A stretch of 64,000 bases of DNA, taken from contig NC_081405.1 in assembly GCF_030272615.1 (NCBI RefSeq), positions 153,159,113 to 153,223,112 of the forward strand. The letters run 5' to 3'. The notes beneath the pieces are model-generated. The model worked only from the letters and a program-made list of their open reading frames with translations. It was not told where the DNA came from and searched no databases. Below are positions 36,289 through 46,537 of this stretch, in pieces (position 1 is the first letter of the stretch; each line of letters starts with the position of its first letter). Source of the stretch: Cryptomeria japonica. Lineage: Eukaryota > Streptophyta > Pinopsida > Cupressales > Cupressaceae. Made by a program: the position numbers and the translations under genes.

Positions 36289-37079
36289 CTCCAATGAAAT
36301 AAAGGCTGCCAAAAAAATATCAATTTGCTGAAGAAGCAATAATAGACTATAATGTATAATATACTAGTTCAAAAATATGATCACTCACCTTTAGGCTTTA
36401 GGTAACTAGCAGTCACCAATACAGTCAACAACAATGATTTTCCTTGGTCTAAAACTTCGCTATTGATCAGAATTCAAAGCCTAGAACCCACCAGATTGTG
36501 TTGAGATAGATCTGATCTTTACATGTATTTATACCAATCCTTATATGGTGAATTCTGCAAGAATTTACCAATATACAAATATTTGGTGAATCCCGTGTAA
36601 TTATAACACGACTTATGTAATTTTCGAGGCGATTATAGGTCATCCAAATATGACTTATGTAATTTTTGAGGTGATTATAGGTCGTCCAAATAATAGGCGA
36701 ATAGAAAATACAATATAGTTGGCGAAAGTTGGGGTGACTGGAGACATGCGTCGATAAGATGTCGAGTGAATTGGGTCCCCCTGGATAACAAATCTTCACA
36801 TGCCTATAGGCGAATTAAGGTCATCTATTAAGGCAACCTCGAAGAGAGTAGGTGAAATAATTAAATTTACCGTGTGTCCACCATATATTGTATTGGCGAA
36901 ATCATCGCATAGAAACATTTAATTGCATAAAACATATGGCGATCGGGCCGTGACGTTGACGGAAATTGATAATGTTTTGGCGACATGGCCACCCCCAGAT
37001 GGTACAAAATATTTTCCATTTCCAATAGGGCTGACATGAAAAATTTGCCATTGGCAAATATTCACCACTAAAGTAATCT
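36289..37079. repeat. Right-end region with GGCGA subterminal words and palindrome
   Basis: Seven GGCGA words, mostly GGCGAA or GGCGAT, lie between 36628 and 36983, plus GGTGAAT variants near 36546 and 36581. A palindrome ATTTGCCATTGGCAAAT lies near 37043-37059 and the terminus CACCACTA ends at 37070. Clustered short words bound by transposase are typical of hAT ends. Confidence 0.5.
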
Positions 37080-37266
37080 CTGGTGGGTTTACTTGTTCTG
37101 CCAGGGCTTATTCTCTTTTATCTTCACTTACATCTTCGATGTGTCAGCCTCTTCTCTAGGCTATCTCCATGACTTCCAACCAGGCTGCTATCCCTTGCAA
37201 CATTTCCATCACAATAGGGTCTGCATTCCCACATGCTCCACCATTCCTAGTTCCTCTTTGTGCCAT
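37080..37266 (-). pseudogene. Gypsy gag N-terminus (copy 2, right of insert)
   Basis: Resumes the gag cut at 23493. It starts at ATG 37266 and matches 18570-18756. 56 bp of gag present in copy 1 (18514-18569) are missing here. A primer site equivalent to that of copy 1 follows at about 37360-37373. Confidence 0.8.
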
Positions 37267-37375
37267 CTTTTACACCCATCCTCTGCAGCTACAAGTCGGA
37301 TCCTCAGTCTGCCACCCGACAACAAAATTCTTAGGACACACAACCTCCAGAATGGAAACTCGCTTTGATACCACT

Positions 37376-38159
37376 TGAAGCAGTCACTAGTTAGGAGGGA
37401 CCTCAAAGATATCAATCTAGATCAGTTAGCAAGAGTAAACACAACAAAAACACAAATATATGATGGAGGCAATACAGAACAGATTGTTTTATTTGATGAA
37501 AACTAATTACAACCAACCGGTAACATCCGGGTTACAGAAACCGGCTCACAGGCTTGCTAAAACAAGCTCAAAGTATAGAATAGGTCACAACCAAGACCTA
37601 TCTTAAGATCCATCTTCTATGCTCAGTCTATCTACTTCGTTGTTTGATTTATTACATTCTAATGCTCAATACAATGATTTATACGATCCAAGGGGATCCG
37701 ATCGACCCAAAAAAAGATCAAAACCTGAAGAACAAGACCTAACGTCTGAAACCAACAAGGTTGACCTCTGCCAAGAGATTTGTCTGGAAAATCCAAAGGA
37801 TGAAGTGTAGATCATAGGAAAAGGTCAGCCACATTCCAAGAAACATCAGAATCAACACTTAGTGCTCTGCAAGCTTTGGAAACAGGTCTAGTAGATCACA
37901 AATGCAAATAGGTCCAGGCAACCGGTAACAAGAAACTGCCAATTGGTAACAGGAAACTGTCATGGAAACAGATAGCGATAAATTTCTAGAAAAAGATTGA
38001 AATGTGATGCGGTTTGGAAATACGAAAGATGATCAAGTCTTCAAGTAGAATCCAACTCCATAGGATCGGATGAGCCAAAACCGAGACACACAGAAAGAAA
38101 TGCTAAAACTGCAAATAGAAAGCAAAACAGATAGGAAAATATTTTTGGCTCCTGCATTA
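37376..38159 (-). repeat. 5' LTR of minus-strand gypsy (copy 2)
   Basis: 784 bp, starting TGAAGCAGTCACTAG and ending CTCCTGCATTA on the plus strand, matching 18866-19628. It is about 20 bp longer than copy 1, mainly a CTGCCAATTGGTAACAGGAA segment near 37940. It abuts copia at 38160. Confidence 0.85.
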
Positions 38160-40520
38160 GTTACTCTTGCGACATAAGCTGGTCAATTCTCTTTTGAGGG
38201 TTTTACTGGTTATGGCTACATCAGAATTGAATCACATCTTCCTATTTAGTTTTTCTAGTTGTAATGTAATGGAAGGAGACTTAATTTCTCTAAAAATAAC
38301 ACTTCTACTATGTATTACCTTTCGTGCAACATAGTCCCAAATATTGTATCCTTTCATACCATAATTGCATCCAATGAAGATATTTCATAGCCATGTTCTC
38401 CAGCTTTGTTCACTTCTCCTTTGGCACATGTGCATATGCCTCGCAACCAAAAACTCTAAGATGTCTCAATGAAGGCTTATGACCTAACCATGCTTTCATA
38501 GGTGTTTTGTCAACAAAATTTGATGTAGGAGACCTGTTAATCAAGTAGCAAAAAGTGGCAACAACTTCAACCCAAAAATTTTGTTCTAGATCAACACCAC
38601 TCAACATACTCCTAGCCTTCTCCATCAATGTCCTATTCATTCTTTCTACAATTCCATTCTATTGTAGAGAATATGAATTTGTCTTTTTTCTACTAATGCC
38701 AGCCTTTACAAAATGTATCAAAATCATTAGAGCAAAATTCACCACCATTATCAGTCCTCAAATATTTAATTTTCTTTCCAATCTGCAACTCAACCATTGC
38801 TTTAAATTCTTTAAATCGACTGAAAACTTCAGATTTACTCTTTAGAAAGTATACCCATGTCCTACTAAATTCATCAATAAATGAAACATAATATGTGGAT
38901 TTTCCAATGGAAGGAACATCTACAGGACCAAACACATCAAAATGAATAAGATCCAAAACACCACAAGATTTATGATAACTCAAGTAAAATTGAATGTGTT
39001 TTTGTTTTCTATAAATGCAATGCTCACAAAAATCTAAGTCAAGATTACAATCATTCAAACCTTCAACAAGGTTTTTATTTTTCAAGGTCCTTATACTTTT
39101 TTCTCCAATGTGGCCAAGCCTTTGGTGCCATAACATAATCTTCTCTACAAGTAGCTTTTCTTTATAAGAAAGAGCACTCTTTGGTACCCAAAAGTCATGT
39201 CCATCTGTTGAAGGTGAAATCTTCAAATCTTTCAACAAAATATCCACATATTTACTTTTTATAGAAGTGTTATTACATTCAACAGTGTATGGTTCTAGCT
39301 TATATAAAGTGCCAATTTTGACACCTCTAGCAATGACCATAACACCCTTGCCCATTTTACATCTTACATCAGAAAAGACTACCTGCACACCCGCATTTAT
39401 CAATTTGCTCATAGATAATGAAATTCTTTTTAGTCTAGGGATATGCAACACATCGATAATCTTTTTTATTTTACCATCAAGAAACTTGATTCTAACTTTG
39501 TCATGACCAACAATATCTAAATGTGAATCATCACCAAAGTACATCTTATCTCCATTGAATTCTTAATATTTAGAAAACCAATCTCTATTGGAAGTCATAT
39601 GAAAAGATGCACCTGAGTCAATTAACCATGCATCATTACCTACATGAGTAGCCAAAGTTGCAATCAATGCATCACCATCTTCCTTCTTGAACTTAGAATC
39701 AAAATCAAACTTCTTCTTTTTATTCTTCTTTTCTTCTTTGTAGTCCTTAAAATATGTGTCCCGACTTACCGTAGTTCCATTAAATGACTTTGGAGTTTCT
39801 AAGATATTTCAATCTCCCTTTGGACTTGGATTTATGACGCTTTTCATGTTCTTCTTGCCTTTTTCCTTAAATATTCCAGAAACAGTTAGGGCTTTCTTCA
39901 AACTAATGGATATCTTCCTTTGTATATCTTCACCAAGCAAGGTGCCCACCACATTTGTAGACCCTAAAACTAAAAAAGTACTACGGACAGCCATAACAAG
40001 AGAATCCCATGTACCAAGCAAAGAACAAAGAAATATTTGACATTTCTCCTCATCCATCTTGACACCATTAGATACCAATTGAGCCACCAACATATTAAAT
40101 GCTTCTAGGTGGTCTATTATCCATCCACCCTCTTTGATTTTCAAGGAATAAAATTTCTTCCTGAATATAATCTAGTTCAATAAATATTTGGTTTGATACA
40201 TTTTCCAAGCTTGGTCCATAGCTTCTTTTCAAAGGTCTCTTTATGGATATTGACTAGAACAATGTTTTCCAAGCACATTTTGATTAGACCCTTGGCTTTA
40301 TGGTCCATAATATTATAATAAAAACCCATAGTATATTTTGAAGTTATTGAGACATTCACATCAACTGCATCCCATAGATCTCAATCTATTACCAGACCCT
40401 CCATCTTCAACTTCCACATCTCAAAATTACTTCCAAAAAATTTCTCTACCTCTATTCTCCCTGACGAACTTAGCTTCTGAAAATTCCTACAACAAGATTA
40501 AAAAGTATCTTCTACATAAG
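38160..40520 (-). pseudogene. Copia gag-protease-integrase pseudogene (copy 2)
   Basis: Read leftward: gag start (text like FFGSNFEMWKLKMEG near 40440, then a UBN2 domain, DHKAKGLIKMCLENIVL near 40280), protease DSGAS (about 39620), GAG-pre-integrase (LWHQRLGHIG near 39125), and integrase core with HFDVFGPVD, RTDNGGEF and NGIVERMN. Frameshifts occur in gag near 40180 and after NDFDTFC near 38705; the second is shared with 19629-21479. The element is cut after the integrase by the gypsy LTR at 38159, so RT and RNase H are missing. The part right of 40014 is single-copy in the window. Confidence 0.85.
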
Positions 40521-40601
40521 CTCCCACTTGAATCTAGATTAGTTCAAAAAACCCCAACAACCCACAGTTGAAACAAAAGGTGATCAAGCTTTGATACCAC
40601 T

Positions 40602-41069
40602 TGTAAGGAATTTAAGTAGCGAAACAAATTCCTACGCTAACCTTGTGAGGAGAGTAATGCAAAAATTTTATGAATTGTTACATCAATTATAGAAACTTAA
40701 TAGAAATAAACATAAATAACATGCATACCACAACATAATGATTTATATGGAGAAAACCCTTTTGGGAGAAAAACCTCACACTCCCAAAAGTCACCCAATA
40801 TATTATTCAGAAATCAATAACATATTATAATATACTTGTAGAGAAAGTTGTTTCATAGGCGTATCATCAATCATAAATTCAGAGGTAACTTAATATCTAT
40901 AAGACTCTTACACACAACCTCCATCTCACACACCTCATATATAAGAGATACAATACATGGAACCATCAAACGGTATTACAAAACCATGGGCTAAAACCAC
41001 CCAATAAAGTGGAACCAACCTTATCTCCAACCCTAGGTTCCCTATAATGTGTTAAAACACACATCAACA
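40602..41069 (-). repeat. 5' LTR of minus-strand copia
   Basis: On the minus strand it starts TGTTGATGTG and ends TTCCTTACA, followed by a primer site TGGTATCAAAGC (about 40588-40599). 468 bp is a normal copia LTR size. The outer edge is set only by the TG...CA rule, because the 3' LTR is not in the window. Confidence 0.6.
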
Positions 41070-42018
41070 TATGTACCTCCCTTTTATAGCTCATTTATGT
41101 GTTCAATGCATTTTTTATATTTTCTATTTCAGAAGACAAACTTTCAGAGGCCAATACTTGTGAATTGGGTGTTTGATTGATGAACCATTTAAAGCATCAA
41201 AAAGATCATGACATGATCTATCACCTTGTATCCTACTACACCAGTTACATAAACTTTTCAGAATATTTCAGAGCCTCTAAATTGTATTTAAACCTTTTAT
41301 CACAACTTTCAATAATGAAAACTTTAGTATCTTGAAATCTAGTTATGATCTTGCAACGAAAATTTACTGGCATGCTTATATAGCCAATCCAAAGCTTTGG
41401 GGAACTTTTTGAACCAATTTGTGACCAAATAAAAATTTACTATAAATAGTAGCCTTATGTAAATACAAGGTTGAGACACCATTTTCCCAATAGATATACA
41501 TAATTTATAATAAGAGCATACTAACCCTAGAGTTAGTGGATTCCTTATGTGTTTTTTTCCTATATGTTTTCTAACCATTATCTTTTGATTTCTACTTCAT
41601 TGGGGGCACCTTATTGTGGTAATGCACTTGTCTTTTAGATGCATACTACCTTAAAGCAAATTTTCTTGATAAGGCATTTGCAATCGCTTTAACATGGGGA
41701 CATACACTTAGCTCAATGTTAAACTTTATGCACACACCATGACATGTTTTTGATACTCAAGTTACTTTGCAAACAAAGATTTTTTCTTTATATAGTTTTG
41801 TATTTTAATTTTTCATGACTCGTAGTAAGCGAATCTTACTAGGATAGTGCATTCATGTTCGCTCTCATCCTTATATTGTCCCTTTTATCTTGATATTAGA
41901 GTAGTAAGATCCTAAAGTCCTTGGGGGCTTGGTATGTCTTGTCTCTTTGATATCTTGATGAATTTTTTTCAATGCAACTTTGTACTTTACTTTGAGTATG
42001 CTTAGTCTCATACTCTTG
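41070..42018. other. Unassigned, then gypsy 3' internal region
   Basis: 41070-41600 shows nothing I can name. 41600-42018 resembles the region before the first Tat-like LTR (1600-1990), so it is the 3' untranslated part of a second element. The rest of that element is missing. Confidence 0.5.
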
Positions 42019-43233
42019 CTAAAGTGAGGGATAAATGTAGCATCCTAAATTGTACTTGCTTATAATTTTGTCCTCACCTAGGCCTCACTTTGTTGTCCCA
42101 ACTTTCGATGCCTGATTACAATGTTGATTTCTCTCACACCTCATTCCAATCTTACATTTTCATGATTTGTCCAATTCCGTCCCCATTTTGGAGTCTTGAT
42201 TTTCAGGACCAAGGAGTGGTATGCTTTGGTCCTAGATTAGGACCAAAACATACCACACCCTATTCCTCCTAATTAGGCCCTAAATTAGGGCCTCACAATG
42301 GTCATCTCAAATAAGTGAGAAATTTGTTCCCATGTCAACCTGTTCTGGAAATTCAACTTATTTTTTGGGCAAACAAGTATAAAAGGAGGTCTAACCCTCT
42401 CATTTGAAACCTAACAATTTCAAGAGGCAAATTTATTATCCTAACTCAATTCAAGTCAGGAAGAAATTAATCATTCATCAAGCATTGGAGCAGTAGTGAA
42501 GTCAAGTTCAAGTATTGAAGATGCCATCCATGATCAATATTTTATGAAGACATCCTACATGAAACCCTAAAAAATTTGTGAGAAGGTCAAACAAAACTTC
42601 ATCAAGGTACATATATTGTTATTTCAAGTATTTACAACCTTTCCCTTAAAAGGAAAGTATTTCATTACACTCTTTCATTACATTTATCAATTCAATTTCA
42701 TGGTTAATTCCAAAATCAGGGTTTGACCTAAGGCAAACCCCTATTCCCAACATCCTTCCCTCTCTTAATGTGTGTAGGAAATAGGTGCGGGAGCTGTACT
42801 CATGAAATCTGGCAGAGTCGATAGTGATGAATAGGTTCATCTTTTCATGATGAAAATTTTGAATGAGTAGGGTGGATCTGTGCTACTTGGTCTCAAAAAA
42901 TTAGGGCAAACTTCTATGGACATGTTATAAACATTTTCCTTTGCCCATATATCAGTTGGTGGATCCATGGGACATATGTATCTTTCTGTTTCTATTAGTT
43001 TACTTAAATTATTCATGGTTTTTCCCTAATTTTACAATTACATTACAAATTTAACTAAGAAAGAGGGTAATCATTACAAACCAGTTGAATCCAATCAGAA
43101 TCTTAGACCTTTTTCCCATTAGGATTTAGCTTAGATCTATTAGGTTCAACCCTCTTTCAATGTAATGGTATTAATTAGGTTATTTAGTGGATTTACTTGG
43201 TAAAACCCTAATTCCCAATTTTCCTCTTTTACA
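42019..43233 (+). repeat. Polypurine tract and 3' LTR of second Tat-like gypsy
   Basis: The tract CTAAAGTGAGGGATAAA ends at 42035, then the LTR starts TGTAGCATCCTAAATTG and ends CTCTTTTACA at 43233 (1198 bp, close to the 1188-bp solo LTR of the family). It contains a TATA box (42378-42386) and a hairpin cassette GGACCAAGGAG...CTTTGGTCC (42205-42232), now AT-richer than its relatives. Confidence 0.7.
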
Positions 43234-44429
43234 GTATGTAATAATGTCTTTTGATCAAATACTAGTGTTGTCTTTAGCAAGGAAATGCAATGGAAAAACT
43301 TGAGTGAGACATCAAGAAATGATTTGACTATTGAGAATAGGGGAAGATAAAGGGAAAGAGGAAAGAGCCCAACAAATTGTAGGAAATATAGGAAGGTTAG
43401 GTCCAAATCTAGGGTAAGGTTGGAGTGCTAACATTATGGGAAGAAAGGACATCTAAAGAAAGATTGTTGGTATCAAAAGGAAAAACAAGGGGATGAACAA
43501 TAAGAAAATAATAAGGAAGAAAATGTTGTAGGTGATGTATTACATGATGCATTAATTTTTTCTTTAGATAATATTATTTATTCTTAAGTGTTAAATTCAT
43601 GGGCTTCATATGCCACACCCCATAAGAAATATTTTATAGACTATGTTCAAGGAGATTTTTGACAAGTTTATTTGGGTGATGATGAACAATCCAAAATTGT
43701 TGGAAAGGGGAAAATACAGATAAAATTACCAAACAAAAATCAATGGTTGTTGAAAGAGATGAAAATATTCCTAATTTGACAAGAAATTCAATATTAGCAG
43801 GACAACTAGCATGTGAATATTGCATAGTTATATTTATAGACAATTCATGGAAGGTCACTAAAGGCTCATTGATAATAGGAAAATGGGAAAAGGTAGGTAC
43901 ATTATATTTATGTATTAGAAATATTTATTTTTCTATTTCCTTAGCTTCTGAAAGAACATATACAACATTATGATGCAATAGATTGGGCACATGAGTGAGA
44001 AGGGGATGAAGATTCTCCATTCTACGAATTTATTGCCAGGTTTGAAACAAGTTGATTTGGATTTATGTAAAAATCATGTTTATGAAAAATAAAAGAGTCA
44101 AATTTCTTAGACTTGGGAAGGAAAAGAAGAGTGAAAAGTTAGAGCTTGTGCATTTAGACGTATGGGGACCAACTCTCATATCATCTCTGGTTGTATCATA
44201 TTATTATGTTACTTTTGTTGATGATACAATTCAAAAACTTGGGTGTATTTCATTCTCATTAAATTTGATGTATTTGATAATTTAAAGAAATCAAAAGCTT
44301 TGGTTGAGAGTGAGATAAGAAATAAGTTGAAGTATCTCAAATTAGATAATGGAGGTGAATACTACAACAAAGAGTTTGATAGTTACTATTCATACAATGG
44401 GATTCGTAGACAAAAGACTGTTCTAGGAA
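43234..44429 (+). pseudogene. Copia gag-integrase fragment, left part
   Basis: Plus strand, many stops. A zinc knuckle HYGKKGHLKKDCW near 43445 has Tyr in place of the second Cys and a stop before it. A protease remnant near 43600 (WASYATPHKKYF). Then an integrase with LVHLDVWGP (D, near 44155) and KLDNGGEYYNKEFDSYY (D, near 44345). It breaks at VLG (44429), just before the expected catalytic Glu block, which resumes at 55805. The 5' part is cut by the gypsy LTR. Confidence 0.75.
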
Positions 44430-44526
44430 CTTTTATGCCCTACATACCTAACCCTATCAGTTTCCTTGTCTTGAAAATGTGGGTCCCCTCTCTTTTTCTT
44501 TTTTGTGGTTTTATTTTCCTTAACAC

Positions 44527-45560
44527 CTCAGAACCCCAGAGTCTTGAGGTGTTCTTTGCTTTGTTTCGAGTTCTACCCTGGAACCCTAGAACCCCAGAAT
44601 CCCTAGGTCTTGCCTTGTTCTTTTTTTGTTGAAGCCTCAGAATCCCAGAATCTTGAATTTCTGAGTTCTCTGTGTTTTGTCATTTGTTTGTCAACTTCGG
44701 AATTCTAGGCCCCTGGAATCCCAAAGTTAATTTATGTTTCCACCTCAGAACCCTGAAGTCTCGAGGTGCCCCTACTTGTTGTTAAGCCACACCCCGGAAC
44801 CTCAAAGTTTCGAGGTGTGTTTGTGGTTTTTGTTGTCTGTCACCTCGGAAGTCTGGAACCTCGGACTCCCGAGGTCGTGTTTAAGGTAATCGTATGAACG
44901 GCTTATCGAGGGGGGGGGTATAAATAGGGAGAATGAACTTTTCTAAGCTCATTTGTGTATTCAAGCTTTCTAATTTTCCAGCTCTGACCTCCTGAGTCTG
45001 TGTCTCCGTGTTGTTGATATTTCACATGTTTACTCTTGTCAGGTTGGTGTATTGCTTCCATCTCATGTATTCTTGTTTAGATTTTCTAGTTTTCTAGTGT
45101 AGATTTTCTTTGGATTTTTTTTCTTTTTTCGTTTCTCGTTTTGCATGTTGGTGTTTTCGCATGCCCTAGGTTCAGGATTCTGGGTCCCCAGAATCCCAAA
45201 GTCTTGTGTTTTTCCCATCACAACCTCGAAACCCTAGAGCCTTGAAGTTCCGAATTTGTTCCCCTTTGACCACGCCTTCAACCATGAAACCCCAGAGTTT
45301 CGGGCTCTACTATTTTATTTCTCCCTGGAATCTTGGAGTTCCAAACCATCCTTTTGGGCTTTCAAATAACCTACCCGGAACCTCGGAGTTTTGAGCCATA
45401 TTGTTTTATCTTACCCTGAACTACCCTAGAAACCCAAAGTTTTGGGCTTGTTCATTTTATCTTTCCTTACCTCAGAACCCCGAAACCCCAGAGTTTCGAA
45501 GTTAATTATTTTTTAAGGAGTTTCCCACCTTGGAACCTCGGAGTCTCGAAGTCGGTGATA
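44527..45560. repeat. Interspersed array of about 15 degenerate palindromic words
   Basis: Words close to CCTCGGAACCCCGGAGTCTC then GAGGT recur near 44527, 44570, 44632, 44693, 44742, 44790, 44841, 45170, 45222, 45287, 45323, 45374, 45413, 45472 and 45530. They are separated by unrelated T-rich spacers of about 15-60 bp, with a larger gap from 44880 to 45165 that holds the TATA box. Outer bases (CCTC...GAGG) pair, so each word can form a small hairpin. The array lies directly upstream of the ORF at 45627. Confidence 0.8.
44919..44928 (+). promoter_or_regulatory. TATA box upstream of ORF 2
   Basis: TATAAATAGG follows a run of nine G and lies 700 bases before the ATG at 45627, in the break of the palindromic word array. 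A strong match to a plant core promoter, but unsupported by transcript data. Confidence 0.5.
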
Positions 45561-46537
45561 AAATTGATATTTTGACTATGTGATAGGCTATTTTTTTTGT
45601 TCTTTCTTATATATTAGAGAAATTAAATGGACCCAACCTCCAGCGAGAATGCTAAGGAATTGGATAAGCTACCTACAACCATGAAGTACCACTACCAAGG
45701 CCAAACTTATGCTTCCAAATTCAAAGACTAGATCAAATGGGTGACCGATACCGAAGTAGGACATTTTGAGCTAGAAGATATAAGAACTCATTTGGACAAG
45801 CCAAGGTTGGATGCTCCTTATAGGAGGATCAAGAGGTCGGGGCTAGTGGAGGCAACAATCTTTCCACAATTTGTTCAAGCCCTTAAATTTATTATGACTA
45901 TTGCACAGTTCTATAATGCAAACACTAGGAAGTGCATAGATGATAAAGGCAGAACATTAATAGATTTGTCAGTAGATATGCTAGGTTTTCTATTTGGTAT
46001 TCCTTCAAGGGATGAAGTGATGTTGACTACTAAGGAGGAATTTGCAGAGGTATGGGATAAAGATACCGCTTCCTGCAAGAGGCACATTAATGAACACTGG
46101 CTAGAAGAAGAGAGGAAGACAGGGTTGAAGGCCAGTGATATTCTAAGGGCTGATTTCAAAGAGCCGCAATAGGACCTAATAATCATGTTGAGCAAGGTCT
46201 TTGGTAAGCTAGATTGCCGACATTTTCACCCCTGGATGTTCTAGTTCATGGCTACTATTTTGATTGGAAAATAATATTACTAGGCCCAAGTACTGCCAGA
46301 TAACATACATAATCAACTAGTTGATGTGCACAAAACAAATAAATTATTGTTTACTTCTTATGTTATCAGGGTAGCTGCTCGGGCAAGCAAGTTTCCAAGG
46401 CTGCAAACAGAGGGCCAGCTCAGCGATGAAGACAAGCAGAAGAAGGTATGGGAGTATTATACTCAACTCCCTCTGAGCAATGCAAAGATAAATTTTAAAA
46501 GGATAAATGATGCCTTCCTCTTCCCCATTATTATGAA

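Larger units (their letters stand above)
23494..37079. mobile_element. 13.6-kb insert in gypsy gag, possibly a cargo-bearing hAT-like element
   Basis: The edges are defined by comparison with the undisrupted duplicate. Contents: two unknown convergent ORFs, a tandem array with period near 264 bp, an unknown coiled-coil ORF of about 1343 codons and a hAT transposase pseudogene next to the right end. The right terminus ends ATATTCACCACTA at 37070, whose complement TAGTGGTGAATATT looks like a hAT inverted repeat. The left end has GTGGGAGGTGAATAATT, a weak partner. GGCGA words cluster near both ends (23638, 23679; 36628, 36696, 36721, 36809, 36895, 36938, 36979), as subterminal repeats do in hAT elements. 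No 8-bp target duplication was found, so nested insertions remain possible. Confidence 0.45.
21480..40014. repeat. Tandem duplication, copy 2 (split by insert)
   Basis: Collinear with 16499-21479 apart from the insert at 23494-37079, which replaces 56 bp present in copy 1 (18514-18569). The joint reads ...GAATCCCATG then AAATGATCTTACC at 21479/21480. The parental sequences are CCCATGTACC at 40014 and CCATAAAATG near 16495, so there are only a few bases of microhomology. Confidence 0.85.

Noticed and set aside
23494-37079. Clean hAT target duplication AAGTAATC at the right end
   Set aside because: No matching copy exists at the left edge, and the undisrupted duplicate of the target lacks that sequence.
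44243-44632. 129-residue ORF at the integrase break
   Set aside because: It fuses copia integrase to the first 200 bases of the insert; the second half is not a real protein.
44527-45560. CRISPR-like repeat-spacer layout
   Set aside because: Words are highly degenerate, spacing is irregular, there are no cas genes and the context is a plant nuclear genome. Reported instead as a palindromic word array.
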